Below, in pieces: positions 1 to 6,904 of a stretch of DNA of 13,045 nucleotides (the stretch's first letter is position 1; each line of letters starts with the position of its first letter). The notes beneath the pieces were generated by a model that saw only the letters and a list, made by a program, of their open reading frames with translations, was not told the DNA's origin and did not search any database. Origin of the DNA: an uncultured Blautia sp. (GTDB taxonomy: Bacteria; Bacillota; Clostridia; Lachnospirales; Lachnospiraceae); assembly GCA_900541345.1 (NCBI GenBank), contig UQJE01000069.1:1-13045 (forward strand), read 5' to 3'. The position numbers and the translations under genes are program-made.

Positions 1-285
1 CTCTGTCACAGAAACTTCTTTTTCTTCTAAAACTCTTCCTGTCATATCCTGCGTATCTGTGGAAACACCAAGACGCATCACTGTCTCGTATGTCTTTTCT
101 TTTTCTGTAAGAAGCTCCACAAGACGGGTTCCCTTTCCAAGAGCCACCGGAAGAACGCCCTCCGCCTCCGGATCAAGCGTTCCCGTGTGACCTATTTTTT
201 TCATATGGAGGATTCCCCGAAGCTTTGCCACCACATCATGAGAGGTATAACCTTTTTCTTTTCTGATTACAATAATTCCATTCAT
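1..285 (-). CDS. truB: TruB, tRNA pseudouridine-55 synthase (3' part outside window)
   Basis: TruB converts uridine 55 in the T-loop of most tRNAs to pseudouridine. Only the first 95 codons are present; the family is usually about 300 residues, so the C-terminal part lies beyond the left edge. The visible part has the family's N-terminal sequence (MNGIIVIRKEKGYTSHDVV) and the catalytic-loop motif GHTGTLDPEAEGVLP at residues 32-46, where D38 is the expected catalytic aspartate. The ATG at 285-283 lies 9 nt after the nrnA stop codon. No strong Shine-Dalgarno sequence precedes it, so translation is probably coupled to nrnA. It is the last gene of the rimP operon seen here. Identification is firm; the only limit is truncation by the window. 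Confidence 0.95.
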   Translation of the reverse strand, partial: MNGIIVIRKEKGYTSHDVVAKLRGILHMKKIGHTGTLDPEAEGVLPVALGKGTRLVELLTEKEKTYETVMRLGVSTDTQDMTGRVLEEKEVSVTE

Positions 286-294
286 ATTCTGTTT

Positions 295-1257
295 TCAGTC
301 ATCCTGTTCCTGAAGCTGTTTTTCAATCTGTGCCGTAATGTTGTTTACTACATCATACATAGATCCCTGCAAATCGCAGCCTGCAGCTCTTGTGTGACCG
401 CCGCCTCCAAAAAACACAGCAATTCTGCTTACATCAACTTTTCCATTGGAGCGCATGGATACCTTAAATGTCTGACTCTCTGTCTCATAAAGGAACAGGG
501 CAACTTCCACTCCCTGTGTCAGGCGAAGCTGACTCACAATTCCGTCCAGATCTTTTCCGTCCACACCGTAGAAATCCATATCCTTCTTTTTCATATAACC
601 GACAATACATTTTCCATTCTGAAGCATAATGCTTTCGGCAAGCACACGTCCCATTACCTGATTCTGAATGTATGTCTTCTGATAAAAAGATTCATCAATA
701 ATCCGGCTGAAATTAAAGCCGGTTTTCATAAGCTCACCTGCAATGCACATCGTCTCTGGAGTTGTGGAAGAATACTGAAACACACCTGTGTCGTGTGCCA
801 TTCCCGTATAAATGGAAGCAGCAACAGAACGGTTTACCTTTTCTTTATCCAGAAGTCCGTAAAGCACCTCACTGGCAGAGCTTATATCTCCCCGGATATA
901 ATTTATATCTGCAAACCCCGGATTGCTGATGTGATGATCAATACATACTGTTTTTTTCGCACTTTCAAAATATTCTCCTGCAGGTGCGATCCGCTCTTTT
1001 GCACTTACATCACAGGTGACAAAAAGATCGTATTCTTTTTTGCCATCAATTTCTGTCTTTATCTCATCAATCCTGTCAATGTGACCGAATACCGGTTTGG
1101 GATTGTCAAGATATATATCGACCTGTATCTCCGGATACCACTCCTTTATATACAGATACAGAGCCATACAGGAGCCCACACAGTCCCCATCGGGACGTAT
1201 GTGGCCTGAAATGCACATTGTCTTTACCTGCTCCAGTACCTCTGAAATATTATTCAT
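295..1257 (-). CDS. nrnA: NrnA-type DHH/DHHA1 phosphoesterase (nanoRNase / pAp phosphatase)
   Basis: This 320-residue protein belongs to the DHH-DHHA1 family. NrnA enzymes degrade 2- to 5-nt RNA oligomers from the 5' end and also dephosphorylate 3'-phosphoadenosine 5'-phosphate, using Mn2+ in the cytoplasm. Metal-binding motifs are all visible: GHIRPDGDCVGS at 18-29 (H19, D23, D25), the CDVS aspartate D83, DHH at 107-109 and HDTG with D156. The C-terminal DHHA1 substrate-binding motif GGGGH is at 284-288. Length is normal for NrnA. It sits between rbfA (15-nt gap) and truB (9-nt gap), the usual Bacillota position. The ATG at 1257 is preceded by a GAGG-type ribosome binding site at about 1266-1270. 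Family assignment is certain; whether it prefers nanoRNA or pAp cannot be read from the sequence. Confidence 0.94.
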   Translation of the reverse strand: MNNISEVLEQVKTMCISGHIRPDGDCVGSCMALYLYIKEWYPEIQVDIYLDNPKPVFGHIDRIDEIKTEIDGKKEYDLFVTCDVSAKERIAPAGEYFESAKKTVCIDHHISNPGFADINYIRGDISSASEVLYGLLDKEKVNRSVAASIYTGMAHDTGVFQYSSTTPETMCIAGELMKTGFNFSRIIDESFYQKTYIQNQVMGRVLAESIMLQNGKCIVGYMKKKDMDFYGVDGKDLDGIVSQLRLTQGVEVALFLYETESQTFKVSMRSNGKVDVSRIAVFFGGGGHTRAAGCDLQGSMYDVVNNITAQIEKQLQEQDD

Positions 1258-1272
1258 ACGCGCTCTACCTCG

Positions 1273-1653
1273 CTATTCTTCTGTCTCCCTGCCGGAAGCA
1301 TCTTTCTTTGCCACATCATCAATAAGTTTTGACATATTTACACCGTATTCAATGGACTCGTCAAGAATAAAGCGAATTTCCGGAGTATTGCGGAGATTTA
1401 AGTTTCTGGCAAGCTGTCTTCTGATATAGCCCTCTGCGCTTGAAAGTCCCTTAATGGTATCTTCCTTTGCTTCTTTTGAGCCAAAAACACTGATATATGC
1501 TTTACATGTTTTTAGATCAGGAGCAACCTCCACAGCCATCACAGATGTCATTGGGTGAATACGCGGGTCTTTGATCTCATTCCGGATAATTGTGCTTAAC
1601 TCTTTCTGCACTTCTCCGTTAATCCTGGTATTCTTAATGCTGTTTTTTCTCAT
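1273..1653 (-). CDS. rbfA: RbfA, 30S ribosome-binding factor
   Basis: RbfA is a single KH-like domain protein that binds the 5' region (helix 1) of 16S rRNA during late 30S maturation and is important for growth in the cold. The 126-residue product shows the family blocks in order: the RINGEVQKELSTIIRNEIKDPRI N-terminal helix and DPRI turn, the VEVAPDLKTCKAYISVFG strand pair, and the IRRQLARNLNLRNTPEIRFILDES block, where RbfA has its kinked helix and final strand. The C-terminal tail is short and charged. It starts 13 nt downstream of infB. Its Shine-Dalgarno AGGAG overlaps the infB TAG stop codon (1667-1669), which points to translational coupling between IF2 and RbfA. Length and sequence are typical. 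Confidence 0.95.
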   Translation of the reverse strand: MRKNSIKNTRINGEVQKELSTIIRNEIKDPRIHPMTSVMAVEVAPDLKTCKAYISVFGSKEAKEDTIKGLSSAEGYIRRQLARNLNLRNTPEIRFILDESIEYGVNMSKLIDDVAKKDASGRETEE

Positions 1654-1666
1654 TTATGCCTCACTC

Positions 1667-4450
1667 CTATCTTGGCACTTCCACCATGATATATGCTTCT
1701 ACTATATCATCTTCTTTTAAATCATTAAAGTTATCAAATACGAGACCGCATTCATATCCTGCTTTTACTTCTTTTACATCATCTTTAAATCTCTTAAGAG
1801 ATGCAAGATCACCCTCGAAAATCTGATCGCCTTCTCTGGAAATACGAACCTTGCAGTTTCTCTGGAAATATCCGTCCAGAACGTAGCTTCCTGCGATTGT
1901 ACCTACACCAGAAGCTTTGAAAAGCTGACGAACCTGTGCATGACCAATTACTTTCTCCTCAAATACAGGATCAAGCATACCCTTCATGGCAGCTTCTACA
2001 TCTTCGATTGCCTGGTAGATGACACGGTACAGACGCATGTCTACGCCTTCCTGCTCTGCAAGCTGTTTTGCAGTTGCATCCGGACGAACATTAAATCCAA
2101 TAATAATAGCATTGGATGTTGCCGCAAGGCTTACATCAGATTCATTGACAGCACCAACACCGCCATGAATTACTTTTACTACCACTTCTTCGTTGGAGAG
2201 TTTTGTAAGGCTCTGCTTTACTGCTTCCACGGAACCCTGTACGTCTGCTTTGATAATAAGAGGGAGCTCTTTTAAATCGCTTGCCTGAATCTGATCAAAG
2301 AGATTATCAAGAGAAAGCTTGCCTTTTGTCTCTTCAAGAAGACGGTTCTTATTCTCAGATACAAACGCTCCTGCGAAGTTTTTCGCCTCTTTATCGCTGT
2401 CAAAGGACATGAGAATTTCACCTGCATTTGGAACATCTCCAAGGCCGAGAATCTCAACAGGAGTAGACGGACCTGCTTCTTTTACTCTGCGGCCCTTGTC
2501 ATCCATCATTGCACGAACCTTACCACTGCATGCACCTGCCGCAATAAAATCTCCTACATGAAGGGTTCCCTTCTGTACAAGGATTGTCGCCACAGGACCT
2601 TTTCCTTTGTCAAGCTGCGCTTCAATAACAAGACCGCGCACGGAACGCTTCGGATTTGCCTTAAGCTCGCATACCTCGGCTGTCAGAAGAATCATCTCAA
2701 GAAGGGTTTCAATTCCCTCGCCTGTATGTGCAGATACCGGAACAAAAATAGTACTTCCGCCCCAGTCTTCAGGAATCAATTCATACTCGGAAAGTTCCTG
2801 TTTTACACGCTCTACATTTGCGCTTGGCTTATCAATTTTATTGATGGCGACAATAATCTCAACGCCTGCTGCCTTGGCATGGCTGATCGCCTCTACTGTC
2901 TGCGGCATCACACCGTCGTCTGCTGCAACAACAAGAACTGCAATATCTGTGGAATTTGCACCACGCATACGCATGGCAGTAAACGCTTCATGTCCCGGTG
3001 TATCCAGGAATGTGATTTTCTGGTCATTTACATTTACAACATAAGCACCGATATGCTGAGTGATTCCGCCTGCCTCACCTCTTGTAACACTTGTATTTCT
3101 GATCGCATCCAAAAGGGAAGTTTTACCATGGTCAACGTGACCCATAACACATACAACAGGAGGTCTCGGAACCATCTTGGACTCATCTTCCTCTTCTTCT
3201 TTCAGAAGTTCCTCGATTACGTCTACTTTTTCTTCCTGCTCTGCAATAATGTCATATTCCAGCGCAATTTCCTGTGCTTTTTCAAAATCAATTTCATGAT
3301 TTACCGTTACCATAATTCCCTGCATAAACAGTTTTTTTACAATGGCAGACGGCTGCATTTTCATTGCTTCTGCAAGCTCACGGATTGTCATTTTCTCCGG
3401 AAGTGTAATTTCCTTAACCTCTGGTTTTTTCTCTTCCTGTTTTGGCTGCGGAGTTGGTTTCTGAAGCGCTTTCGGAAGTCTCTGATTCTGGCGTCCGCCT
3501 CCCTGGTTTGGTCTTCTTCCGCCACCCTGATTCTTCTCAAAATCTTTCTTTTTATTCTTGTTTTCTCTGTCGCGCTCTCTCTTACTGTCCTTGGAAGTCT
3601 TAGTAAGCTCCGGTGCAAATGCCATATCTCCGGAACCGCCGCTCTTTCTTCCACTCTGGCGTCCGCCTCCTCGATTCTGACTGCCTCCGAAACGACTGTC
3701 ACGGCTGCTGTTATCTCTGCTGTCTCTTCCATCATTTCTTCCAGGACCACCCTGTGGTCTTCCCTGAGAAAATCTTCCTCTGTTTTCACGGTTTTCTCTG
3801 TTATCTCCAGGTCTTACACCACGTCCTGCGCTCTCTCCATTTCTTGCCGGACGGCTGTCTCTTCCCTCTCCGCTTCTCGGAGAGCGGTTCTGATTCTGGA
3901 AACGGGAGTTGTCTCTTCTCTCCCCTCTTTCTCCTGTACGATTGTCTCTCGGTGCTCCTGTTCGGCTCTGCGCACCATTGTTTCTCTGAACTCCTGCAGC
4001 CGGGCGGCTTCCGGAACCTTCATTCTGCTTCTGAGAAGCATTTCCCTGCGGAGCCGGTTTTGTCTCCTGCACCTTTGCACCCTGCGGGCGTTTCTCATTG
4101 TTCCCCTGTGGGCGTACCGGCTTTTTGTCACCTGCCGGTTTTTTTCTGTTTTTTCCTCCGTCACTTGCATTCTGTGCGTGGAATACACGGATAATGTTTT
4201 TCTTTTTCTTCGGTGTTTCCGCCTCTGCGTTCACCGCTGTTACTTTTTCTTCTGTCTTGGGAGTATCCAACTTTGTCATTTGCTCCTTTCCCATATTTCT
4301 AAATTTTTGTTTTACCATAGCAGCCTGTGCTTCATCCACATTACTCATGTGGCTTTTTACATCTACGCCGCCGGATTTTAAACATTCGATTACTTCTTTG
4401 TTCTGCCTGCCAAGTTCTCTGGCAAGCTCATGTACTCTGATTTTCGACAT
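1667..4450 (-). CDS. infB: Translation initiation factor IF2 with long Arg/Gly-rich linker
   Basis: IF2 is the GTPase that recruits fMet-tRNA to the 30S subunit and promotes subunit joining. The 927-residue protein has an IF2_N domain at about 1-52, a long low-complexity linker at about 70-345, a second IF2_N domain at about 352-403, then the G domain. GTPase motifs are complete: GHVDHGKT at 437-444, the GGIT threonine T464, DTPGH at 483-487, NKID at 537-540 and SAHTG at 573-577. The remaining domains II, III and the fMet-tRNA-binding C domain follow to residue 927. The linker changes from Lys-rich to Arg/Gly/Asn-rich: residues 156-275 hold 28 Arg and one Lys. The ATG at 4450 has a very strong AAGGAGGT site 6 nt upstream. 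An in-frame ATG at residue 58 also follows an AAAGGAG sequence and could give a shorter isoform. Confidence 0.97.
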   Translation of the reverse strand: MSKIRVHELARELGRQNKEVIECLKSGGVDVKSHMSNVDEAQAAMVKQKFRNMGKEQMTKLDTPKTEEKVTAVNAEAETPKKKKNIIRVFHAQNASDGGKNRKKPAGDKKPVRPQGNNEKRPQGAKVQETKPAPQGNASQKQNEGSGSRPAAGVQRNNGAQSRTGAPRDNRTGERGERRDNSRFQNQNRSPRSGEGRDSRPARNGESAGRGVRPGDNRENRENRGRFSQGRPQGGPGRNDGRDSRDNSSRDSRFGGSQNRGGGRQSGRKSGGSGDMAFAPELTKTSKDSKRERDRENKNKKKDFEKNQGGGRRPNQGGGRQNQRLPKALQKPTPQPKQEEKKPEVKEITLPEKMTIRELAEAMKMQPSAIVKKLFMQGIMVTVNHEIDFEKAQEIALEYDIIAEQEEKVDVIEELLKEEEEDESKMVPRPPVVCVMGHVDHGKTSLLDAIRNTSVTRGEAGGITQHIGAYVVNVNDQKITFLDTPGHEAFTAMRMRGANSTDIAVLVVAADDGVMPQTVEAISHAKAAGVEIIVAINKIDKPSANVERVKQELSEYELIPEDWGGSTIFVPVSAHTGEGIETLLEMILLTAEVCELKANPKRSVRGLVIEAQLDKGKGPVATILVQKGTLHVGDFIAAGACSGKVRAMMDDKGRRVKEAGPSTPVEILGLGDVPNAGEILMSFDSDKEAKNFAGAFVSENKNRLLEETKGKLSLDNLFDQIQASDLKELPLIIKADVQGSVEAVKQSLTKLSNEEVVVKVIHGGVGAVNESDVSLAATSNAIIIGFNVRPDATAKQLAEQEGVDMRLYRVIYQAIEDVEAAMKGMLDPVFEEKVIGHAQVRQLFKASGVGTIAGSYVLDGYFQRNCKVRISREGDQIFEGDLASLKRFKDDVKEVKAGYECGLVFDNFNDLKEDDIVEAYIMVEVPR

Positions 4451-4456
4451 TTACAT

Positions 4457-4464
4457 ACCTCCTT
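4457..4464 (-). promoter_or_regulatory. Strong ribosome binding site of infB
   Basis: The sequence AAGGAGGT (minus strand) lies 6 nt before the infB ATG. It is the longest match to the 16S rRNA 3' end seen in the operon and fixes the infB start. The 37-nt gap between ylxQ and infB is otherwise featureless. Confidence 0.85.
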
Positions 4465-4487
4465 CAAGAGCACGATGTCCTTTCGGA

Positions 4488-4814
4488 CTATTTTTCATGC
4501 TGTACGCATTCTTTTCCCAGTTCCTTCATAATTGCTTTCGCAAAATTTTCATCCTGTACGGCAAGGCAGGCACGGTATTCTTTTCCCATTGCCCTGCCCA
4601 GGCTTTCTTTATCTCCATAAAAATAAATCGGAACCTGGTAAAAGCTGCACATATTCCGAAATTTCTTTTTCGTGTTTTCAGAGGCATCTTCTGCTGCCAC
4701 AACAAGAAATCCATTTCCCGTTTTTACGGACTTTTCAGTAGAAAATTCTCCACTTACTATTTTTCCCGCTTTCGTGGCAAGTCCTATCAAAGATAAAATT
4801 TTACTGTTTGTCAA
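4488..4814 (-). CDS. ylxQ: YlxQ, L7Ae-family RNA-binding protein
   Basis: This small protein (108 residues from the chosen start) belongs to the L7Ae/L30e/S12e family, whose members bind kink-turn RNA; the physiological target of YlxQ is not well established. The family N-terminus SKILSLIGLATKAGKIVSGE is clear, as are the alternating strands and helices (FLVVAAEDAS, VPIYFYGDKESLGRAMG). No ATG is available in frame at the 5' end. Two TTG codons are possible. The one at 4823 begins 1 nt after the AGGAG site (4825-4829), which is too close. The one at 4814 has a 10-nt spacing and is chosen. The gene therefore overlaps the end of ylxR by 14 nt, suggesting coupled translation. The family is certain; the exact start is less so. 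Confidence 0.88.
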   Translation of the reverse strand: MTNSKILSLIGLATKAGKIVSGEFSTEKSVKTGNGFLVVAAEDASENTKKKFRNMCSFYQVPIYFYGDKESLGRAMGKEYRACLAVQDENFAKAIMKELGKECVQHEK

Positions 4815-5079
4815 TCTGTGCAAACTCCTTTTTCAGCTCTTCATAAACAGCTTCGGGAATCTGGGTCTTCAAAGACCTTTCCAGACCGCGATTTTTCACC
4901 GCCTTTTCCAGGCATTCTGCCGAGCGGCATATATAAGCACCGCGCCCGTTCTTTCTGCCTGTAGCATCAAGAAGAATTTCGCCCTCCGCTGTTTTTAAGA
5001 CTCTGAGCATTTCTTTTTTATTTTTCATTTCCCTGCAGCCGGTACACTGGCGCATGGGAATTTTCCCCTTTGTGCTCAT
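4801..5079 (-). CDS. rnpM: YlxR/RnpM RNA-binding protein
   Basis: A 92-residue member of the YlxR family (DUF448), renamed RnpM in Bacillus subtilis, where it has been reported to modulate RNase P activity. Seen in the sequence: KIPMRQCTGCREM near the N-terminus (C12, C15), the family's GRGAY motif at 45-49 thought to contact RNA, and a second cysteine pair C51/C56. The protein is basic. The ATG at 5079 overlaps the nusA TGA stop as ATGA, a classic translational-coupling arrangement. A downstream ATG at codon 9 is possible but would remove the family's basic N-terminus. It lies between nusA and ylxQ, as in most Bacillota. The four cysteines could bind metal, but that is inference. Confidence 0.93.
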   Translation of the reverse strand: MSTKGKIPMRQCTGCREMKNKKEMLRVLKTAEGEILLDATGRKNGRGAYICRSAECLEKAVKNRGLERSLKTQIPEAVYEELKKEFAQIDKQ

Positions 5080-6287
5080 ACTTCTTCATCTGCCGCTTCT
5101 TCCGGCTTCTCTTCCAAAGTGTCGTCAGAAACTGCTTCCGTCTCAGAAGTCTCTTCTGTCTCAAAAATCTCCTCATCTGCGGAAATTCCTTCTGCCTCAG
5201 AAGCTTCCTCTGTTTCTGTGGACTCTTCCTCGTAATCATAGAAATCGCCGGATTCTCTTGCCTGTGTCTCACTCTTAATGTCAATCTTAAATCCTGTCAG
5301 CCTTGCTGCAAGACGGGCATTCTGTCCTTCCTTACCGATTGCAAGAGAAAGCTGATAATCCGGAACTACAACAAGAGCAGATTTTTCGTCTGGGTCTGCC
5401 ATAACTGCAATTACTTTTGCAGGGCTTAACGCATTTTCAATTAAAATTGCCGGATTTTCATCCCAGTTGATAATATCGATTTTCTCTCCGCGAAGCTCAT
5501 TTACAATCGCTCCTACACGGGCACCGTTCATACCAACACAAGCACCTACCGGATCTACGTCCGGATCGTTGCTCCATACAGCAATCTTTGTACGGGAGCC
5601 TGCCTCACGTGCAATGCTCTTGATTTCCACTGTTCCGTCTTTCACCTCTGCGACTTCAGACTCAAACAGTCTCTTTACAAGTCCCGGATGTGTTCTGGAA
5701 ACAAGAATGCGAGGACCTTTCGGTGTATCCTTTACCTCAAGAATGTATACCTTAATACGCTCTGTAGGTTTGAACACTTCTCCTTTTACCTGTTCGTTTT
5801 CACTTAATACAGCATCTGCTTTTCCAAGGTTAATGCTTACATTCTTGCCCATTACGCGCTGTACGATACCGGTTACCACTTCTTTTTCAATTCCGTAATA
5901 CTGATCGTAAAGAACTTTTCGCTCCTCCTCACGGATTTTCTGAAGGATTACGTTCTTTGCGTTCTGCGTTGCGATACGACCAAATTCTTTCGACTGGATC
6001 TGTACTTTTACAACGTCTCCCACTTCTGCATTTACGTTTATTTTCTGTGCTTCTGCCAGAGAAATCTCAAGTGCCGGATCCTCCACGAACTCGGCTACTG
6101 TTCTGTCTGCATACACACTGAAGTCACAGGTTTCCGGATTAATGGATACATGTACGTTATCTGCCTTTCCAAAGTGGTTTTTACATGCCTGGATCAAAGA
6201 CTGCTCAATTGCCTCCAGAAGAGTATCCTTACTGATATTTTTTTCCTTTTCCAGAACATCCAGCGCTTCCATTAACTCTCTGTTCAT
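5076..6287 (-). CDS. nusA: Transcription factor NusA with acidic C-terminal tail
   Basis: NusA binds RNA polymerase and nascent RNA and controls pausing, termination and antitermination. The 403-residue protein has the polymerase-binding N-terminal domain (about 1-125), an S1 domain (about 132-200), KH1 with GMNG at 252-255 and KH2 with GKEG at 318-321. From about residue 347 the protein ends in a Glu/Ser/Thr-rich, strongly acidic low-complexity tail rather than the folded acidic repeats of enterobacterial NusA. The ATG at 6287 follows AGGAGG (6299-6304) with a rather long 11-nt, A-rich spacer. The N-terminus MNRELMEALDVLEKEKNISKD matches the family, supporting this start. It lies 38 nt after rimP and overlaps ylxR by 4 nt. 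Confidence 0.97.
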   Translation of the reverse strand: MNRELMEALDVLEKEKNISKDTLLEAIEQSLIQACKNHFGKADNVHVSINPETCDFSVYADRTVAEFVEDPALEISLAEAQKINVNAEVGDVVKVQIQSKEFGRIATQNAKNVILQKIREEERKVLYDQYYGIEKEVVTGIVQRVMGKNVSINLGKADAVLSENEQVKGEVFKPTERIKVYILEVKDTPKGPRILVSRTHPGLVKRLFESEVAEVKDGTVEIKSIAREAGSRTKIAVWSNDPDVDPVGACVGMNGARVGAIVNELRGEKIDIINWDENPAILIENALSPAKVIAVMADPDEKSALVVVPDYQLSLAIGKEGQNARLAARLTGFKIDIKSETQARESGDFYDYEEESTETEEASEAEGISADEEIFETEETSETEAVSDDTLEEKPEEAADEEV

Positions 6288-6325
6288 TTTTTTCTTTTCC
6301 TCCTAATTTTGTTAAAAGCTGAGTT

Positions 6326-6790
6326 TTAAAATTCAATCGCTAACCTGATGAGAGCAATGTCTTTCCTGTCAAGGATTCTTGGCTCCTCATCTTCCTGAAT
6401 TGTCACTGTACTGTTATCATATGCGGTTAAAACACCACAGAATTCTTTTTGTTTTTCGATTGGCCGGTAGGTCCGCACCTCCACCAGCTTGCCCATGCTT
6501 CTTGCAAAATCTTTTTCCTTTTTCAGTGGCCTGTCAAGTCCCGGGGAACTGATTTCCATAATGTAACTGTCCTCAATAAAGTCCTTCTCGTCCAGCTTAT
6601 CACTGAAAATACGGCTTACTGCCTCACAGTCGTTTACGGTAATACCGCCCGGTTTGTCAATATATCCCCGGAGATACCAGTTTCCCGCCTCTTTTACGTA
6701 TTCCACATCTACAAGCTCAAATCCGCAGCCTTCTACAATAGGAGCAAGAAGTGTTTCTGCATACTTCTCGTATTCCTCCCGCCTGCTCAT
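6326..6790 (-). CDS. rimP: RimP, 30S ribosome maturation factor
   Basis: RimP assists early assembly of the 30S subunit, around ribosomal protein S12 and the central pseudoknot. The 154-residue product has the alpha/beta N-terminal domain (LLAPIVEGCGFELVDVEYVKE, then the strand WYLRGYID), the highly conserved EISSPGLDRPL linker motif at 79-89, and the C-terminal SH3-like barrel (about 90-154). The ATG at 6790 is chosen because an AGGTGG site ends 5 nt upstream. A GTG three codons further upstream (6799) keeps the frame but overlaps that site and has no better one. It is the first gene of the operon, 131 nt after the topoisomerase A subunit, with its own promoter at 6876-6904 and a hairpin in the leader. 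Confidence 0.95.
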   Translation of the reverse strand: MSRREEYEKYAETLLAPIVEGCGFELVDVEYVKEAGNWYLRGYIDKPGGITVNDCEAVSRIFSDKLDEKDFIEDSYIMEISSPGLDRPLKKEKDFARSMGKLVEVRTYRPIEKQKEFCGVLTAYDNSTVTIQEDEEPRILDRKDIALIRLAIEF

Positions 6791-6820
6791 GTTTCCCACC
6801 TGCCTTTCTTATTTCAGCAA

Positions 6821-6848
6821 ATAGGAGTGGGCAAATGCCCACTCCTAT
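6821..6848 (-). promoter_or_regulatory. Leader hairpin of the rimP-nusA-infB operon
   Basis: A perfect 12-bp inverted repeat (ATAGGAGTGGGC / GCCCACTCCTAT) with a 4-nt loop lies between the predicted rimP transcription start (about 6869) and the rimP ATG. On the minus strand it is followed by TTTGCTGAAATAAG, and on the plus strand by GCCGGTAACC, so it lacks the T-run of a normal intrinsic terminator in either direction. Its 5' arm contains AGGAGTGGG, resembling the rimP ribosome binding region (AGGTGGGA). The 3' arm (CCCAC) could in principle pair with that region. It may be a leader control element, an mRNA-stabilising stem, or a weak end for transcripts from the upstream topoisomerase genes. 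The hairpin is certain as sequence; its function is inference. Confidence 0.7.
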
Positions 6849-6875
6849 GCCGGTAACCTCTAAGTTTCTTTTTCT

Positions 6876-6904
6876 ATTCTAACACCAATATCCCGGAAAT
6901 GCAA
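6876..6904 (-). promoter_or_regulatory. Sigma-A promoter of the rimP operon
   Basis: On the minus strand the -35 box TTGCAT (6899-6904) and -10 box TAGAAT (6876-6881) are separated by exactly 17 nt. A TG dinucleotide one base before the -10 box makes it an extended -10. Transcription should start near 6869 and give a leader of about 80 nt carrying the hairpin at 6821-6848. The promoter lies just beyond the stop codon of the topoisomerase A subunit, so readthrough from that operon could add to it. Confidence 0.8.

Noticed and set aside
187..1209. A 340-codon plus-strand open frame opposite nrnA and truB.
   Set aside because: The minus strand encodes NrnA and TruB with complete motifs. The antisense product has no recognisable domain and unusual composition.
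3388..4188. Two other minus-strand open frames (3388-3789 and 3814-4188) inside infB, very rich in Arg and Glu.
   Set aside because: They are frame-shifted readings of the repetitive Arg/Gly linker of infB. The true frame is continuous across the region, so they are shadows and not signs of a frameshift.
2558..4381. A 607-codon open frame on the plus strand, opposite infB.
   Set aside because: It lies entirely antisense to a certain infB gene. Its protein is Cys/Phe/Ser-rich with no family motif, and no ribosome binding site stands out. Rarity of TTA, CTA and TCA codons in infB explains the absence of stops.
4477..4488. A small hairpin GTCC-GAAA-GGAC between ylxQ and infB.
   Set aside because: The stem is only 4 bp with no T-run, so it is not a terminator, and a stem this short is expected by chance. 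A GNRA loop alone is not enough to claim a regulatory element.
6821..6848. The rimP-leader hairpin as an intrinsic terminator of the parE-parC operon.
   Set aside because: No T-run follows it on either strand, and it lies downstream of a good promoter for rimP, so full termination there would block the essential operon. Partial termination remains possible.
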